Assembly (NCBI GenBank): GCA_026002815.1
Contig: BPGB01000002.1
Span: 1-64,000, forward strand
DNA length: 64,000 bases
Direction of reading: 5' to 3'
Source of the DNA: Candidatus Woesearchaeota archaeon
GTDB taxonomy: Archaea; Nanobdellota; Nanobdellia; Woesearchaeales; UBA9642
Positions 10,490 through 19,335 of the stretch are shown here, piece after piece (the first letter of the stretch is position 1; every line of letters begins with the position of its first letter). The notes beneath the pieces are model-generated. The model had not been told where the DNA came from and made no database searches. It was given only the letters and a program-made list of their open reading frames with translations. The translations under genes and the position numbers were made by a program.

Positions 10490-10499
10490 GAGAATCTTT

Positions 10500-11201
10500 A
10501 TGTATCTTCAAATTACAGATCATTGTAATATGGTGTGCCCGCATTGTGCATTTTCTTGTAGCCCCGAAAATAATCAATTTATGACACGAGAAATTTTTCA
10601 TGATGCAATTCGATTCATTTCAGAATATTCGAGCACGATATCCATTGGTGGTGGGGAACCGACTACTCATCCTGATTTTGAATATATTTTATTTCATTCA
10701 CTTGCAAATTTTGATGTTTGGATGAGTACTAATGGCAAGATTAAAGAAAAAGCATTTGTATTATCTCAATTAGCGAAAAAGGGGATTATTACGGTATCTT
10801 TAAGTATTGACGATTATCATGAACCAATCGATAAAGAAGTGATTCAATGGTTTACAAAAAAACGTGGGCGTTTGTCTTCAATAAATAGTCAAGATAATGA
10901 CTATAGGCATATTCAAAATGTTACAAGGATTATTAAAGCTGGAAGAGCTATTAAAAATAATCTATGGGATGTAGATGATGACTGCCCATGTGATGTTATT
11001 TTCATTGAACCTAATGGAAAAATAAAAATTTGTGGATGTGAAAATTCTTTATATATTGGTCATGTTTCGACTGGTTTAATTATTCCAGAAGATGCATGTA
11101 TGCATATTTTTAATGAAAATATTTGTTTTAACCGTTCTAGAGAATGGATTAATGATCTTTTTAAAGATTACAAGATTGAAAAACTTTTGGAGGCGGCATG
11201 A
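10500..11201 (+). CDS. radical SAM superfamily protein
   Basis: CNMVCPHC (CxxxCxxC) and GGGEPTTHPDF. Confidence 0.85.
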   Translation: MYLQITDHCNMVCPHCAFSCSPENNQFMTREIFHDAIRFISEYSSTISIGGGEPTTHPDFEYILFHSLANFDVWMSTNGKIKEKAFVLSQLAKKGIITVSLSIDDYHEPIDKEVIQWFTKKRGRLSSINSQDNDYRHIQNVTRIIKAGRAIKNNLWDVDDDCPCDVIFIEPNGKIKICGCENSLYIGHVSTGLIIPEDACMHIFNENICFNRSREWINDLFKDYKIEKLLEAA

Positions 11202-12953
11202 ATGACCTATAATAAAATTGAAGTTTTATCTGAAAAGGAACACATTAGAAACGCTCCCGCAATGTACATAGGATCAACTAAAACACCAACACATCTAGTG
11301 GAAGAAGTTTTAGATAATGCGTTGGATGAAGTTTTAGCAAAACATGCAAGTACGGTCGCCATTCGAATTAATGGCTCTGAAATTACTATTGTAGATGATG
11401 GAAGAGGAATTCCTATTAATGATGACATTCCTTTAACGATTTGCACGAAATTATTTTCAGGAGGGAAATTTAAAGGAAAAAAGAAAGATTATAAAATTAC
11501 AACAGGCCGACATGGGGTTGGTTTAGTAGCCGTTAATTTTTTATCGACAAAATTTCAAATTGAAATTTATAGAGATAATAAAAGGTATTATGCAGAATTT
11601 AAAAACGGCGAACTTGTTAAAAAAGAATTAAGAGATTTTAATGGAAAAAAGCCATTCTCAACAGGAATTACTTTTTCGCCTGATCCAGAAATATTTGAAA
11701 CTTTAAATGTAGATATTGATCGAATTAATGAAAGATTATTATATGCATCTTTATTTACAAATGGAATGTTTATTTTATTGGTAGATAATGAAAAGAAATT
11801 TATTCAATTAAATAAAGAAGAATTTTTAAAAACACATATGTTTAATGAAAGAGATACAGCAATTACGGAAGTATTTTCTTTAAATTCAAAAGTAAAAGGC
11901 GAATCATTTTCTGTAGATTTTGCTTTTGCGGAAGGAAATATATCTCCGAGAATTATCGGGGGAGTAAATCTATTACCTATACATAATGGTGAACATATTT
12001 TAGCATTTAGAAATGCATATAAATTAGAAATTCTTAAATTTGCAAAACGAAATAAAATAAAATTCTTAGATGAAAATGATATTTTTATTGGATTACGGGC
12101 ATTTGTAAACGTATTATTAGAAGAAGTTGAATTTGGAGGACAAAATAAAGGAGTATTAAGTAATAGAACTGATTATTTTAATAGGTTTAAAATTAATGAA
12201 TATATTAAAACTATCATTGAAGAAAATGAAGAAACATTTAAAAAGATTTTAAAATATCAAAAAGATTATCGAAGTCATTTAGAACATAATAAGAAAATTA
12301 AATCAAATATAAAAAAGGGATCAACTAAATTTACGAAATTAAGAGATTGTTTAAATTTAAATGGAGAGTTATTTATAGTAGAAGGTGATTCAGCGGCAGG
12401 TGGTTTAATTGAATGTAGAGATCCTAAAAAACATGCGGTATTTCCTTTAAAAGGAAAGCCGCCACTTTTTACATCAAAAACAATTTTAAAAAATAATGAA
12501 ATATCAGAATTAATTGAAGCACTTGGTTCTGGAATTGGTAATCAATTTAATATAAATAATTTAAAATATGAAAAAATAATAATCTCAACTGATGCCGATG
12601 CAGATGGTGGACATATCTTTTGTTTAATCACCATGTTTTTCTATAAATATCTTCCTGATATAATTAAAGAAAATAAATTATATTATGTAGTTACACCATT
12701 ATACGCTATTTCAGATGTAAATAAAAAGATATTTATTCCTCTATGGACAAATGAAGAATTAGAAAAAGCTAGAAAAGAAAATAAATCTATTATTAGAATT
12801 AAAGGGTTAGGTGAAATGTCTCCGTGGCAATTAAAACAAGTTTTAATTGATGAACATTCACGGAGATTGATTCCTATCGAGTATTCAGATGATCCAAATA
12901 TTGAAAAACTTTTTATAGATTCACAAACAAAACGAGATCTAATTAATGATTAG
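11202..12953 (+). CDS. type II DNA topoisomerase ATPase (GyrB/ParE-like) subunit
   Basis: RNAPAMYIGS, EVLDNALDEVL, DDGRGIPI, FIVEGDSAAGG, STDADADGGHI. Confidence 0.95.
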   Translation: MTYNKIEVLSEKEHIRNAPAMYIGSTKTPTHLVEEVLDNALDEVLAKHASTVAIRINGSEITIVDDGRGIPINDDIPLTICTKLFSGGKFKGKKKDYKITTGRHGVGLVAVNFLSTKFQIEIYRDNKRYYAEFKNGELVKKELRDFNGKKPFSTGITFSPDPEIFETLNVDIDRINERLLYASLFTNGMFILLVDNEKKFIQLNKEEFLKTHMFNERDTAITEVFSLNSKVKGESFSVDFAFAEGNISPRIIGGVNLLPIHNGEHILAFRNAYKLEILKFAKRNKIKFLDENDIFIGLRAFVNVLLEEVEFGGQNKGVLSNRTDYFNRFKINEYIKTIIEENEETFKKILKYQKDYRSHLEHNKKIKSNIKKGSTKFTKLRDCLNLNGELFIVEGDSAAGGLIECRDPKKHAVFPLKGKPPLFTSKTILKNNEISELIEALGSGIGNQFNINNLKYEKIIISTDADADGGHIFCLITMFFYKYLPDIIKENKLYYVVTPLYAISDVNKKIFIPLWTNEELEKARKENKSIIRIKGLGEMSPWQLKQVLIDEHSRRLIPIEYSDDPNIEKLFIDSQTKRDLIND

Positions 12954-12961
12954 GAGGGAGG

Positions 12962-14269
12962 ATGAAGAAATTAATACCTGTTTTTTATAAAAATTATGGA
13001 AAATATATTAATGCGTTTCGAGCAATTCCATATGTTCGAGACGGTTGTAAACCAGTTGAGCGTAGAGTTTTATTATCAGCATATGAAATTGCCCGAAATA
13101 AGACTATCAAGTCGGCTAGACTTGATGGACATGTAATAGGTCATTATCATCCACATGGAAGTGTATATGGAACAATTGTAAATTTAGTCCATCAAGGATT
13201 TTTAGATGGACAAGGAAATTTTGGAACAAAAATTGGTGTCGAACCTTTAGGTGCAGCCGCATCACGATATACTGAAGTTAAACTATCCGAATTAACGAAA
13301 AAATTAGCATTTAAATATATTGATTATGTCGATTATGAAGAATCGGAACTAGATCCTGAACCGAAATATCTTCCAACAATGATTCCATTCTCATTATTGG
13401 GAGAAACATATACTATTGGTTTGGGGTTTGGTTATAGAACAGTAATTCCTGTATATGAATTAAAAGATTTAATTAGAAGACTTTTATTTCTTTTAAAGAA
13501 AAGAAAAGAAATCGTTATTAAACCAAAATCGCATGGATGTGAAATAATTGAAGAAAAATCAGATATTTATGATTTATTGAAGAAGGGACAAGGAAAAATT
13601 ACATATAAAGGAAAATATAAAACAATCCCATCTAAGTATTTAGTTGAATTATATTCGTGGCCTCCTCATTTAACATTTGAAAACATTTTAAATAAATTAA
13701 ATTTAAGTGATGAAATTGCATATAGAGATATTTCATCATCAGGAAAAACTGTTGTATTATTTGAAATAATTAAAAAAAGAAATAGAGATGATATATTTAA
13801 TAGATTTATTAAAAATTTAGATGAGGCGATCACAGATTCATTTTCTTATGAAATGAATTTTGTTGATGATAATTATAATATTATTCAAATGGGGGTAGAT
13901 GATATTTTATTAATTACATTTGAAAATTATAAAAAAATAATTGAAAAAATGGCTAAAAGTATGATTGATAAATATATCAAAGAATATAATGAATTGGAAT
14001 TATTAATGAAAATTAGACCGTATTTGCGTAATTATATGAAAAATAATTCGATTGAAGAAGTTGATGAAGTGGCAGCATTTATTTCATCGGAATTAAAAAT
14101 TCCGATTGATACCATTTTAAATATTTTAAACAAGTATAAAATTAGTAAACTATTTAAACATAAAGATTTAAAAGAAGTTGAGGACAAAATTAAACATTAT
14201 ACAAATATATTAAATAATATAGATGATACCGCGATTGAAGAATACATGGAGGTTATGGATGGTAGTTAA
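12962..14269 (+). CDS. type II DNA topoisomerase DNA-cleavage (GyrA/ParC-like) subunit, short form
   Basis: RAIPYVRDGCKPVERRVLLSAYE, GHVIGHYHPHGSVYGTIVNL, AAASRYTEVKLS; only 435 aa, no C-terminal beta-pinwheel. Confidence 0.93.
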   Translation: MKKLIPVFYKNYGKYINAFRAIPYVRDGCKPVERRVLLSAYEIARNKTIKSARLDGHVIGHYHPHGSVYGTIVNLVHQGFLDGQGNFGTKIGVEPLGAAASRYTEVKLSELTKKLAFKYIDYVDYEESELDPEPKYLPTMIPFSLLGETYTIGLGFGYRTVIPVYELKDLIRRLLFLLKKRKEIVIKPKSHGCEIIEEKSDIYDLLKKGQGKITYKGKYKTIPSKYLVELYSWPPHLTFENILNKLNLSDEIAYRDISSSGKTVVLFEIIKKRNRDDIFNRFIKNLDEAITDSFSYEMNFVDDNYNIIQMGVDDILLITFENYKKIIEKMAKSMIDKYIKEYNELELLMKIRPYLRNYMKNNSIEEVDEVAAFISSELKIPIDTILNILNKYKISKLFKHKDLKEVEDKIKHYTNILNNIDDTAIEEYMEVMDGS

Positions 14270-15089
14270 ATGCCCGTATTGCGGTATTTCGGTAACGAAT
14301 TTAATTTCACATATGAAAGGAATTCATACTCCAAATATATATAATGAATTTATGGACGATTTAAAAAAATTTATAGATGAAACTAAAAATGAAATTATAG
14401 AAAATAAACTTGCTCTTACAATACATGAATTATCAAAAATAAAAGAGATTGATGAAGAAACAGTAAGGGAAGCAATCAAATATTATTATCCAGAATATTT
14501 TATGGATCATTTTATTTATTCAACGCAGCAATTATTTAAAGAAACGAAATGTTTTTGTTGTGGGAATCATGAAAATCTATCTCTATTTATAGATAATAAA
14601 CATACAAGTCTTTTATTGACAGATATATTCGTTATCTGTAAAAATTGTAAAACAGATCTGTTGTTTTGGACGGACGTGACATTTCAAATTAAACCTATTA
14701 CAATTGCTCATAATGTAGATGGTTTACATGGACATACATTTAATATAAAAATTAAATTAAAAGTTCCGGTATTTTACGGGACAATTATTAATTTGACTTC
14801 CTTAGAAAAAAGACTTAATATTTTATTAGATCAAATTAATAATACCTTTTTAAATGAAATTTTGCCGATTCCCACAATCGAATGGCTTTTACTCTATCTT
14901 TTTAGAAATTTAGACGTTACGTATTCCATTTCAGGTTTAAAAGAAATTTACATTAAAGATGGAATAAATGAGGTTTCTATGAATTATGACCAATATAAAT
15001 CATCAAAATTTACCAAATTTCTCTACTCTAAAATTGTATCGGACTTCAGGGATAATTATACCAAAAAGTTTACAAGCAAGCTGGATTGA
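14259..15089 (+). CDS. zinc-finger + QueD/6-pyruvoyl-tetrahydropterin synthase-like protein
   Basis: N-term CPYCG...H...H and CFCCG...CKNC Cys pairs; C-term GLHGHTFNIKIKLKVP...GTIINLTSLEKRLNILLDQINNTFLNE...PTIEWL as in the QueD/PTPS fold. In-frame ATG at 14259 overlaps the topoisomerase stop. Confidence 0.65.
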   Translation: MVVKCPYCGISVTNLISHMKGIHTPNIYNEFMDDLKKFIDETKNEIIENKLALTIHELSKIKEIDEETVREAIKYYYPEYFMDHFIYSTQQLFKETKCFCCGNHENLSLFIDNKHTSLLLTDIFVICKNCKTDLLFWTDVTFQIKPITIAHNVDGLHGHTFNIKIKLKVPVFYGTIINLTSLEKRLNILLDQINNTFLNEILPIPTIEWLLLYLFRNLDVTYSISGLKEIYIKDGINEVSMNYDQYKSSKFTKFLYSKIVSDFRDNYTKKFTSKLD

Positions 15090-16449
15090 TAATATAATAA
15101 ACGATTTAAATAGAAAAACGAGACATTTTAAAACTAAAGAAATAGAAATAAATAAATTTTATGTTTATAATGAAAATAGCATTATTATTCCAAGAAATTA
15201 TCCTATAAAAGATTATTATAAAAATATCGAGATTATCGATTTAAATTCAGAAGGTAAAGATATTAATATTAAAGGAAATATAACATTAAGAAATGATTTG
15301 CAAGAAAGAGCAAAAGAACATATTTTAAAAAATCCCTATTCTTTATTACAATTAGAACCGGGGACGGGTAAAACAGTTATAACAATTTCAGCTATTTGTG
15401 AATTAAAAAAGAAAACATTAGTATTAGTTCATCGAGATAGTTTAGTTGAACAATGGATAGAACGATTTAAACAATTTACTGATATTGCTGACGATAGAAT
15501 AACTAAATTAAATTCAAACACTTATATTCAAGATTTATTACATAAAGATATAGTTATTGTTACGGCACAAACATTTATTTCAATTTTAAAACGAGATAAA
15601 AATAAATTTTTAAAAACTTTAAAGCAAGCGGAATTTGGGATATTTGTGGCAGATGAGGTACATACAACATTAGGAGCAAAAACATTCTCTTTATGTTCGA
15701 TATGTATTCCTGTTAAAAGAGTTATAGGATTATCGGCTACCCCATACAGAATAGATGGAAATTCTGATATTATTTTATATCATGCGGGAAAATTATTTAA
15801 AGATACAGACAGCGCGGGAACTGTACCCGCAAAGGTGACATTTATATTATTTAATGCAAATTTTTCACAAAATATTTTAAAATATATATCATGGGGGGGA
15901 GTATTTAGAAAAGAAAGATATTTAAATAAATTAAAAGATAGTGAACAATTTATGAAAATTAGTAAATATCTTTTAGATTATAATTTAAAAAATAAACGTA
16001 AAGTATTATTTATTGGAGAAAGAATAAATAAACTATTAAGAATTATGTTTAATTCTGTAAATTGTAAAAAATCATTATTTATAGCTGGAATTGGAATGGA
16101 TGCGCTACATCCCGATGTAGATTGTGTTTTTAGTACTCCTCAAAAAATGAGGGATGGGGTTGACGCACCGTGGTTAGATTGTATTATAATGACATCACCA
16201 ATTGGCAATATCCCCCAAATGGTGGGAAGGGTAACAAGATCTTATTCAAATAAATCCCAAACTTTAATTTTTGATATGGTTGATCTTTCTATTAATGAAA
16301 TATATAAAAGTGCGTGGCATAGATATAAATATTACAAAGAAAAAAATTGGGATATTCAATTTAAAGTATTGAAATATGATGATTCAAATGTTAAAGTCTT
16401 AGATATATCTGAAGAAGAAGGGAAGAAAATAATTTTATTTGGACCTTAA
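14986..16449 (+). CDS. SF2 DNA/RNA helicase (DEAD/DEAH type)
   Basis: LEPGTGKTV, VADEVHT, GLSATPYR, QMVGRVTRS. Confidence 0.9.
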   Translation: MTNINHQNLPNFSTLKLYRTSGIIIPKSLQASWIDNIINDLNRKTRHFKTKEIEINKFYVYNENSIIIPRNYPIKDYYKNIEIIDLNSEGKDINIKGNITLRNDLQERAKEHILKNPYSLLQLEPGTGKTVITISAICELKKKTLVLVHRDSLVEQWIERFKQFTDIADDRITKLNSNTYIQDLLHKDIVIVTAQTFISILKRDKNKFLKTLKQAEFGIFVADEVHTTLGAKTFSLCSICIPVKRVIGLSATPYRIDGNSDIILYHAGKLFKDTDSAGTVPAKVTFILFNANFSQNILKYISWGGVFRKERYLNKLKDSEQFMKISKYLLDYNLKNKRKVLFIGERINKLLRIMFNSVNCKKSLFIAGIGMDALHPDVDCVFSTPQKMRDGVDAPWLDCIIMTSPIGNIPQMVGRVTRSYSNKSQTLIFDMVDLSINEIYKSAWHRYKYYKEKNWDIQFKVLKYDDSNVKVLDISEEEGKKIILFGP

Positions 16450-16465
16450 GAAAGGAGATTAAAAA

Positions 16466-16828
16466 ATGCGGAAAGAAAATTTTCTTCATGTGAAAATGAA
16501 TCCCGAATCTAATTATGGTCCGGCTATTACTTTTTATTGGCAATATGATTCGAAAGAAAAGAAAGTACTTTTTACAGCAGCGCTATGTTCTAAGCATGAT
16601 ATCTTCAGTAAGAAAATTGCTCGGGAAATTTGTCGGGGGAGGATGAGAAAGGGATACGTAGATCAGTTTCCGATGGTTTCGGATAATCTTAAATATGATT
16701 ATCCAAAAAATAAAGATGTTATTAATGAAATCATTCATCTCTATAATGAAGATAAAATCTCCTGGGAATGTATTTTAAAAGGAGCTAGAGTGCCAAATTA
16801 TTTCGATAAATATATCGAAATGGACTAA
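16466..16828 (+). CDS. hypothetical protein
   Basis: Strong AAAGGAG SD and open frame. Confidence 0.55.
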   Translation: MRKENFLHVKMNPESNYGPAITFYWQYDSKEKKVLFTAALCSKHDIFSKKIAREICRGRMRKGYVDQFPMVSDNLKYDYPKNKDVINEIIHLYNEDKISWECILKGARVPNYFDKYIEMD

Positions 16829-16866
16829 AAATATTTTTATTCACCTCTTGTTCAAGGAGACTTGAA

Positions 16867-18423
16867 ATGCCTAATCCAAACCTTTTTAATACTCGTCATG
16901 ATATTACGAAAAATGAGGCTGGTGGTATTGCTTTTAAAATGTCACCAGAGCATGCGTTAGCCCAATACGCTGTAACAGGGACGTTATATAATACATATTA
17001 TGTTGATGATAAAAACCAACTTGAACATTTACTTGAACTCTTAAAAAAAGTTTCACCAGAATTTGTAGCAAAAACAGCGATTTATGCTCGGCAAGAAGGG
17101 TATATGAAAGATGTACCCGCAGCATTATGTGCCTGGTTAGCAGCTAATGATATTTCTCTTCTAAAGAAAGTGTTTTTCAGGGTTATTGATAACCCCGTTA
17201 TGTTACGAAAATTCGTACAATTTGTACGATCGGGAGTTTTTGGAAGAAAATCTTTTGGTTATGCTCCCAAGAAATTAATCAATCAATATCTTACGAATTC
17301 AAGTTTTGAAGTATTATTTAAAGGAAGTATTGGAAAAAATCCGTCATTAGCTGATGTCATTAAAATGACTCACCCAAAACCAAAAGATAAAACACAAGAA
17401 GTATTTTTTAGATATATTTGTGGATATGATGATATAAATCTTGATGATTTACCGCAAGTAGTTCAAGAATATGAAGTTTTTAAGAAAAATTTACCAACAG
17501 ATATTCCAAAAAATGTTGATTTTAGATTTTTAACAGCATTACCTCTGACGAAAGATCATTGGAAGAAAATTGCATTAACTGCTCCCTGGCATATGACCAG
17601 AATGAATTTAAACACATTTAAGCGATATGGGGTTTTAGATGACCCCGAAATTGTTTCAGTAATTGCCGAAAGACTTCAAAATGAAGAATTAATTAGAAAA
17701 AATAAAGTATTTCCATATCAATTATTTATTACATATATGTCAATTCCTAGAGGTGAGATGCCAAAGGAGATTATTGAAGCGCTAAAGAGAGCCGTGTTAA
17801 TTTCGATGAATAATGTTCCTGATTTTGATCCAGATTTACAAATTGCTATTTGTCCAGATGTTTCTGGGTCAATGAATTCTCCAATCGCAGCTAATAGGCA
17901 AGGAATCGCACGATATATTGATGTTGCTTCAATTTTCACAGCGGCAATTAAAGCAAAAACTAATAATTATATAATTCTTCCATTTAATCATGATTTGATG
18001 GAATTATCTGATATTGAAGAAGATGATGTATTTACATTAGCCTCAAAAATTAGAAAAATGTGTAATGGAGGAACAAATTGTTCCCTTCCTATGGATTTTC
18101 TAGTATCTAAATATTATACTGGAAAACCAGATATTATCATTTATATTTCAGATAATGAATCATGGATTGATACTGATAACATATATAGAGAAAATACTGA
18201 AACTAATAAATTATGGAAACAATATAAACAGAAACGTAATCCAAATGCAAAATTGATTTGTTGGGATATTGCCCCATATAAAACTGTTCAGGTTAAAGAT
18301 GAACCGGATGTTTTAAATATTGGAGGATTTTCAGATCGGATTATGGATATAATTTATTTGTTTATCAATAACAAATTAGAGGGGAAATATTGGAAAGAAG
18401 TTATTGACAGCATTGATCTATAG
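16867..18423 (+). CDS. TROVE-domain Ro60-like RNA-binding protein with vWA domain
   Basis: TROVE-like N-terminus NEAGGIAFKMSPEHALAQYAVTGTLYNTYYVDDKNQLEHLLELLKKVSPEFVAKTAIYARQEGYMKDVPAALCAWLA; C-terminal vWA MIDAS CPDVSGSMNSP. Confidence 0.93.
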   Translation: MPNPNLFNTRHDITKNEAGGIAFKMSPEHALAQYAVTGTLYNTYYVDDKNQLEHLLELLKKVSPEFVAKTAIYARQEGYMKDVPAALCAWLAANDISLLKKVFFRVIDNPVMLRKFVQFVRSGVFGRKSFGYAPKKLINQYLTNSSFEVLFKGSIGKNPSLADVIKMTHPKPKDKTQEVFFRYICGYDDINLDDLPQVVQEYEVFKKNLPTDIPKNVDFRFLTALPLTKDHWKKIALTAPWHMTRMNLNTFKRYGVLDDPEIVSVIAERLQNEELIRKNKVFPYQLFITYMSIPRGEMPKEIIEALKRAVLISMNNVPDFDPDLQIAICPDVSGSMNSPIAANRQGIARYIDVASIFTAAIKAKTNNYIILPFNHDLMELSDIEEDDVFTLASKIRKMCNGGTNCSLPMDFLVSKYYTGKPDIIIYISDNESWIDTDNIYRENTETNKLWKQYKQKRNPNAKLICWDIAPYKTVQVKDEPDVLNIGGFSDRIMDIIYLFINNKLEGKYWKEVIDSIDL

Positions 18424-18509
18424 AAAAAAGGTGTACCCAAATGCCGAAGGGATTACATCTAAACGAGGATTAGAAGATCTCTTCAGTTTTTGTTGGGTGC
18501 ACCTTTTTC
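18424..18509 (+). ncRNA. Y-RNA-like stem-loop, array unit 1
   Basis: Closing stem AAAAAGGTGTACCCA/TGGGTGCACCTTTTT; second stem GAAGGGA(18446-52)/TCTCTTC(18478-84); boxes AATGCCGAAGGGATTACAT and TCTCTTCAGTTTTTGT. Confidence 0.7.
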
Positions 18510-18519
18510 TTCTTTTAAA

Positions 18520-18640
18520 ATAATTGTAGCTGAATGCCGAAGGGATTACATTATACAAATTAAACCAGATAAATATTTAGCCTTTTTTAAAGGCTAAATA
18601 AAAAATCTCTTCAATTTTTGTCAGCTACAATTATCTTTTT
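18520..18640 (+). ncRNA. Y-RNA-like stem-loop, array unit 2 (with internal hairpin)
   Basis: Closing stem TAATTGTAGCTGA/TCAGCTACAATTA; GAAGGGA/TCTCTTC second stem; inner hairpin TATTTAGCCTTT/AAAGGCTAAATA; boxes GAATGCCGAAGGGATTACAT and TCTCTTCAATTTTTGTC. Confidence 0.72.
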
Positions 18641-18670
18641 GCCTGAATGCTGAATGGACTACATTTGTGG
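18636..18670 (+). ncRNA. Y-RNA-like array unit 3, 5' half (interrupted by IS607-type element)
   Basis: TTGCCTGAATGCTGAATGGACTACATTTGTGG; its pairing partner lies 2.2 kb away at 20856-20891. Confidence 0.65.
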
Positions 18671-18753
18671 GCGATCATCAGCTAACTCTTTTATAGAAAA
18701 ATATGCTCATGCATGCCACATTATTTAACAACTATACACCACGAGGTGGCCGC

Positions 18754-19335
18754 ATGAAGCTGAGTGAGTGGGCGAAGCAACAAGGGATTTCGTATCGTAC
18801 GGCATGGAATTGGTTTCGCCAGGGGAAACTTCCAGTTAGTGCGATTCAGACACCCTCTGGAACCATCTTGGTGCAAGATTCATCGAAATCCACATCAGGT
18901 AAAGTCGTTGTGTACGCGAGAGTTTCGTCCGCAGATCAGAAAAGCAGTCTAGATCAACAAGTTGCCCGGTGTGTAGCACACGCAACGTCTCTTGGTTTGG
19001 CAGTTGACAAGGTGGTCACAGAAGTGGGATCCGGCGTAAATGGACGCCGGAAGAAACTCATGCGAGTGTTACGCGATCCGAGTGTCACCACCATTGTGGT
19101 GGAGCATCGAGATCGGCTCACTCGATTTGGTTTTGACCTCCTTGAGGCAAGTTTGGCGTCTCGCAAATGTAACCTCATCGTGGTCGATCCAGTAGAATTG
19201 GAAAATGATCTTGTCAGAGACATGATCGATGTGCTAACTTCTTTCTGTGCCAGGTTGTATGGTCAGCGTGCTGCAAAACGCAAAGCCAGGAAGGCTCTAG
19301 AGGTCATGCAATGCGAACATACCACGGACGGTTGA
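18754..19335 (+). CDS. tnpA: IS607-type TnpA serine recombinase
   Basis: HTH MKLSEWAKQQGISYRTAWNWFRQGKLP; VVVYARVSSADQKSSLDQQVARC catalytic region. In-frame ATG 18754. Confidence 0.93.
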   Translation: MKLSEWAKQQGISYRTAWNWFRQGKLPVSAIQTPSGTILVQDSSKSTSGKVVVYARVSSADQKSSLDQQVARCVAHATSLGLAVDKVVTEVGSGVNGRRKKLMRVLRDPSVTTIVVEHRDRLTRFGFDLLEASLASRKCNLIVVDPVELENDLVRDMIDVLTSFCARLYGQRAAKRKARKALEVMQCEHTTDG

